From JAHFIW01 sp035495855 (GTDB lineage: Bacteria > Patescibacteriota > Patescibacteriia > SG8-24), in assembly GCA_035495855.1 (NCBI GenBank), contig DATJFD010000003.1:1-30925 (forward strand): a stretch of DNA of 30,925 bases. Reading direction: 5' to 3'. This document shows, piece by piece, positions 28,483-30,925 of this stretch. The notes under the pieces were generated by a model that worked only from the letters and a program-made list of their open reading frames with translations, made no database searches and had not been told where the DNA came from. The translations under genes were made by a program, and so were the position numbers. How positions within the stretch are numbered: the stretch's first letter is position 1; each line of letters starts with the position of its first letter.

Positions 28483-29160
28483 TCAGGCGGTGACGGCGAT
28501 CCAGGTGCCCGGCTCGCCGCGCTTGGCGCCGAGCGGGATCGCGCCCGTCATGATGCGCGTCAGGTGGCCGAGCGGCACGCCGTCCATGCGGTCGTCCATG
28601 ACGGTGAAGGCCAGGAAGCCGCGCAGCGTCTCTTCGACGGAGAAGACGCATTCCTCGACCATGCGGACCGACAGCGGTCCGGCGAGCGAGGAGAAGAGCG
28701 CGGAGCGCAGACCGGTCATCACACGGGCGCGGACGTCGCGCTCGAGGATGTCGAGGCGCTGTTCGCCGATGCCGGCGAGCAGGGGACGTTCCAGGCTGAG
28801 CTGGAGGCGTCCCCAGTACGTCCAGGCGAAGTCGCGCTCGACGCTCGCTTCGAGCGCCGCCGCCAAGCCCGTGGAGAAGAGGAGGTCGTATCCCTCGTCC
28901 GTGGCCCAGGCGGCATCCGCGTACGGCTGCGAGACCGAGGCGAACAGCACCTCGTTGACGGGCACCGCCAGCGCGCGGGTGAGCCGGCGCGAGAGGGCGG
29001 GCGCGTCGATCGCGGACGCGGGCCTGAGCGGCCAGGCGCATTCCGCGGCGATGTCTGCGTAGAGGCCGACGAGGGCGCGCGCGATGTCCTTGAGCGACGA
29101 GTCGGGGGCGCGTGCGTTGATGAGCTTCCTGATGGTTTGTCTTTGCAAGGCGGCGTCCAT
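28483..29160 (-). CDS. Protein of unknown function, paralogue of the 29687-30397 gene
   Basis: A 225-residue, mostly helical soluble protein. Its C-terminal end PLGAKRGEPGTWIAVTA matches the end of the neighbouring minus-strand gene (PLAELAGDPGSWLVLTA). An internal segment (AIDAPALSRRLTRAL then LFASVS, about residues 56-83) also matches AVDHRAVAKAIEL then LVLASAS there. The two are therefore paralogues. Start 29160 has AAGGGAG upstream. The longer open frame back to 29316 runs through a hairpin repeat and is rejected. The TTGACA promoter is at 29228-29256. Function unknown. Confidence 0.75.
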   Translation of the reverse strand: MDAALQRQTIRKLINARAPDSSLKDIARALVGLYADIAAECAWPLRPASAIDAPALSRRLTRALAVPVNEVLFASVSQPYADAAWATDEGYDLLFSTGLAAALEASVERDFAWTYWGRLQLSLERPLLAGIGEQRLDILERDVRARVMTGLRSALFSSLAGPLSVRMVEECVFSVEETLRGFLAFTVMDDRMDGVPLGHLTRIMTGAIPLGAKRGEPGTWIAVTA

Positions 29161-29227
29161 GACGGACTCCCTTCTGCCCTTTTCGGAAAAGGACGATTCG
29201 TCTCCGGCGGAACCGGAAAGACCGCTG

Positions 29228-29256
29228 ACCCTAGCGTAAAAAGTTTCATTTGTCAA
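29228..29256 (-). promoter_or_regulatory. Promoter of the first paralogue
   Basis: Minus strand TTGACA (29251-29256), 17-nt spacer, TAGGGT (29228-29233). Confidence 0.8.
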
Positions 29257-29272
29257 CGGTGACTTACTACTG

Positions 29273-29612
29273 TTGTCACCCCGGGCTTGACCCGGGGTCC
29301 AGAAATGATGGATCAATCCGTATCATCGAAGCCGAGCCAAGAGATCCGTCGAGAAATCCGGCCCGCGGAGATCGGACGGCGTTCCATTCATGAGGCCGGA
29401 TTTCCATCGTTCATAGAAGTCCTGGCATCCGATATACGAACCGCGGGTGGCGGGGGCAACGGGGACCCCGGCAGCGCGCAGGCCCCGCATCAAGTGCGGG
29501 GCCGAGCACTGACGGGGTGGCTGCCCCCGACAGGACCCGCGGGGTCCATCACTGATTCGAGGATGCGATCAATAAAATTCCCGTCCAAAAATCGGCCCGT
29601 GGGCCGGTTTTT
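29273..29612 (+). repeat. Composite intergenic repeat, copy 3
   Basis: In order: an intact hairpin module CCCCGGGCTTGACCCGGGG (29279-29297); the ATCGAAG stem module with stem ATCCGGCC...GGCCGGAT around a variable loop (29321-29415); and the fold-back module with nested hairpin (29438-29554). A degenerate end repeat (ATTCGAGGAT, 29554-29563), the flank TTCCCGTCC and a terminator-like tail (29587-29612) close it. The order matches copy 1 in inverse. This fills most of the 526-base gap between the two paralogous genes; no gene is seen. Confidence 0.7.
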
Positions 29613-29648
29613 CCGCTCTCCACTTTAAACTTTCCACTCTAAACTTCA
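29612..29648. repeat. CTCTCCACTTT word repeat
   Basis: Reverse-complement counterparts of the GTGGAGAG words at 18685-18720, placed outside the tail of composite copy 3. Confidence 0.55.
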
Positions 29649-29681
29649 ATAAAAGACCCTTCCCGAGCGGGAAGGGTCTTC
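29649..29681 (-). terminator. Terminator of the second paralogue
   Basis: Perfect 13-bp stem AAGACCCTTCCCG/CGGGAAGGGTCTT (29653-29665, 29668-29680). T-rich sequence follows on the minus strand. Confidence 0.92.
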
Positions 29682-29686
29682 GTTCT

Positions 29687-30397
29687 TCAGGCCGTGAGCA
29701 CGAGCCACGAACCGGGATCGCCGGCGAGCTCGGCGAGCGGCATCGCCTGGGCGAAGCACTCGAGGAGCGGCAGCAGGGCGAACGTGCCCTCGTCGTCGCC
29801 CGCCATGGCATAGCGGAGGAAGCTCATGATGCAGCCGTGCATCACGTACCAGATGGCGCCGACGAAGGCGTCGTTGAGCGCGGCGCAGGGGCCGACGTCG
29901 GGCAGCTTCGCGAGCCGCTCGACGAGCGCGCCGCCGTAGCCGGCCCGGACGGCCTGCCGCAGCCGCGCGTTCAGGCCGCTCTCGTGCATGATCATGCCGA
30001 GGAGGTACGCCGTCCGTTCTCCGAGGTAGCGGCCGCTGCGGACGCCGTGCCGCTCCGCGATGATCCGCGAGAGGCGCAGCGACGGCTCGCCCTTGGCGAG
30101 CGCGGCGTAGAACAGCCGGAAGACGTCGCCGTGCCGCTTGCTGCGGGACCGGTCGCGGTCCGCGCCCGAGGCGGACGCGAGGACGAGGCGGCGGACCCGC
30201 CGTCCGGTCGAAAGCTCGATGGCCTTCGCGACGGCGCGGTGATCGACCGCGGCGGCCGGCGGAAGGTCGAACTTCCCGGCCGACCAGGCCGCCTCGCAAA
30301 GGGCGCGGCAGGCCATGGCATGGAAGACGGCGTCGCCGTTGCCGGCATGGGTTTTCACGAACTTCTCGATGACCGCAGAATACGCGTTGAGCTCCAC
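29687..30397 (-). CDS. Protein of unknown function, paralogue of the 28483-29160 gene
   Basis: A 236-residue helical protein starting with GTG, supported by AAGGAGG on the minus strand. It shares the C-terminal PL-x5-G-x-PG-x-W-x3-TA signature and an internal A-[IV]-D...L-ASxS segment with the gene at 28483-29160. It has more charged sequence in the middle, including SGADRDRSRSKRHGD near residues 76-90. No signal peptide or convincing transmembrane helix is seen. It has its own strong promoter (30455-30483) and terminator, so the pair are separate transcription units of the same design. Function unknown. Confidence 0.75.
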   Translation of the reverse strand: MELNAYSAVIEKFVKTHAGNGDAVFHAMACRALCEAAWSAGKFDLPPAAAVDHRAVAKAIELSTGRRVRRLVLASASGADRDRSRSKRHGDVFRLFYAALAKGEPSLRLSRIIAERHGVRSGRYLGERTAYLLGMIMHESGLNARLRQAVRAGYGGALVERLAKLPDVGPCAALNDAFVGAIWYVMHGCIMSFLRYAMAGDDEGTFALLPLLECFAQAMPLAELAGDPGSWLVLTA

Positions 30398-30454
30398 GGG
30401 GAGCCTCCTTGGGAAAAGTACTGCGGGTGGACGTCCCTTTTCGGGGGACCGGAG

Positions 30455-30483
30455 AGGATAGCACGAGAAGGCGTTCTTGTCAA
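30455..30483 (-). promoter_or_regulatory. Promoter of the second paralogue
   Basis: Minus strand TTGACA (30478-30483), 17-nt spacer, TATCCT (30455-30460), with an A/T-rich upstream region (30484-30530) like an UP element. This is one of the strongest promoters in the window. Confidence 0.85.
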
Positions 30484-30577
30484 GATATTTTCCATCATTT
30501 CTTTGCTGAAATAAGCCAAATTAAGACATTTTCCCGCTCATCGTTCCTGCAGGTCCCGTCTGCGGGGATAAGGCGCG

Positions 30578-30606
30578 TTGACAGGGGAGCCGCCCCGTGG
30601 TAGGTT
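30578..30606 (+). promoter_or_regulatory. Promoter of typA
   Basis: TTGACA (30578-30583), 17-nt spacer, TAGGTT (30601-30606). It lies 37 bases before the typA start codon. Confidence 0.85.
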
Positions 30607-30643
30607 CAGACATCGTCGCGGACGCATTCCGCGCCATTTTTTT

Positions 30644-30925
<282 letters not shown>

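Noticed and set aside
29161..29316. N-terminal extension of the first paralogue (MIHHFWTPGQARGD...)
   Set aside because: It runs through a hairpin repeat and the promoter region; the start at 29160 has a proper ribosome site.

Overview
The window is a GC-rich (roughly two thirds G+C by eye), densely coded bacterial chromosome segment. It has short single genes or small operons, almost every unit is closed by a hairpin-plus-T terminator, and promoters are clean sigma70-type hexamers with a 17-nt spacer. Many genes start without a Shine-Dalgarno sequence. The gene mix includes a membrane-tethered DsbA-like protein, LemA/DUF3137, dodecin, an archease-like protein, a minimal alkyltransferase-like protein and many small orphan membrane proteins. 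Repeats whose reverse strand reads FWTPGQARGD are also present. Together these make me favour a high-GC member of the Patescibacteria/CPR (for example near Uhrbacteria), but this is an inference with moderate confidence. No rRNA, tRNA, phage, transposase or CRISPR locus is visible.

Layout. 1-3400: orphan membrane proteins around an MFS transporter that has a leader with a small ORF and a terminator-like hairpin. 3583-6352: an orphan protein, class II fructose-1,6-bisphosphatase (glpX) and a family-1 glycosidase. 6393-6727: a long fold-back element and dodecin. 6880-10971: an apparent operon of archease-like protein, phosphoribosyltransferase, PRPP synthetase, a small basic protein and a large putative zinc metallopeptidase. 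10998-15964: Nudix hydrolase, L,D-transpeptidase, DUF3137-LemA pair and a long acyl-CoA dehydrogenase. 16041-18684: membrane-anchored alpha/beta hydrolase, two SAM methyltransferases and a Bcp-type peroxiredoxin. 19381-20061: histidine phosphatase, divergent from a five-gene run at 20156-24621 (alkyltransferase-like protein, acylphosphatase, PEBP protein, RNA 2',3'-cyclic phosphodiesterase, Ca2+-type P-ATPase). 25045-28436: an exported orphan, a BlaI-M56 regulator/peptidase pair with an operator, and a DsbA-like protein. 28483-30397: two paralogous orphan genes on the minus strand. 30644 to the end: the start of typA/bipA.

The most unusual content lies between genes. A composite repeat of about 300-350 bp occurs three times (18722-19047, 24674-24960, 29273-29612). 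It is built from a hairpin module, a stem with a variable loop, a large fold-back module and a conserved terminator tail. In one copy the central cassette is inverted relative to the tail, and in the best copy it is bounded by short inverted repeats. Two further long fold-backs (6393-6514, 19268-19329) are also present. About ten intergenic gaps carry short-word, mirror-arranged low-complexity repeats, each locus with its own word. None of these corresponds to a class I can name with confidence.

Functionally the genes are mostly housekeeping: sugar phosphate and PRPP metabolism, envelope maintenance, redox, detoxification and ion transport. They are scattered rather than organised into one pathway, and I see no defence island or biosynthetic cluster.
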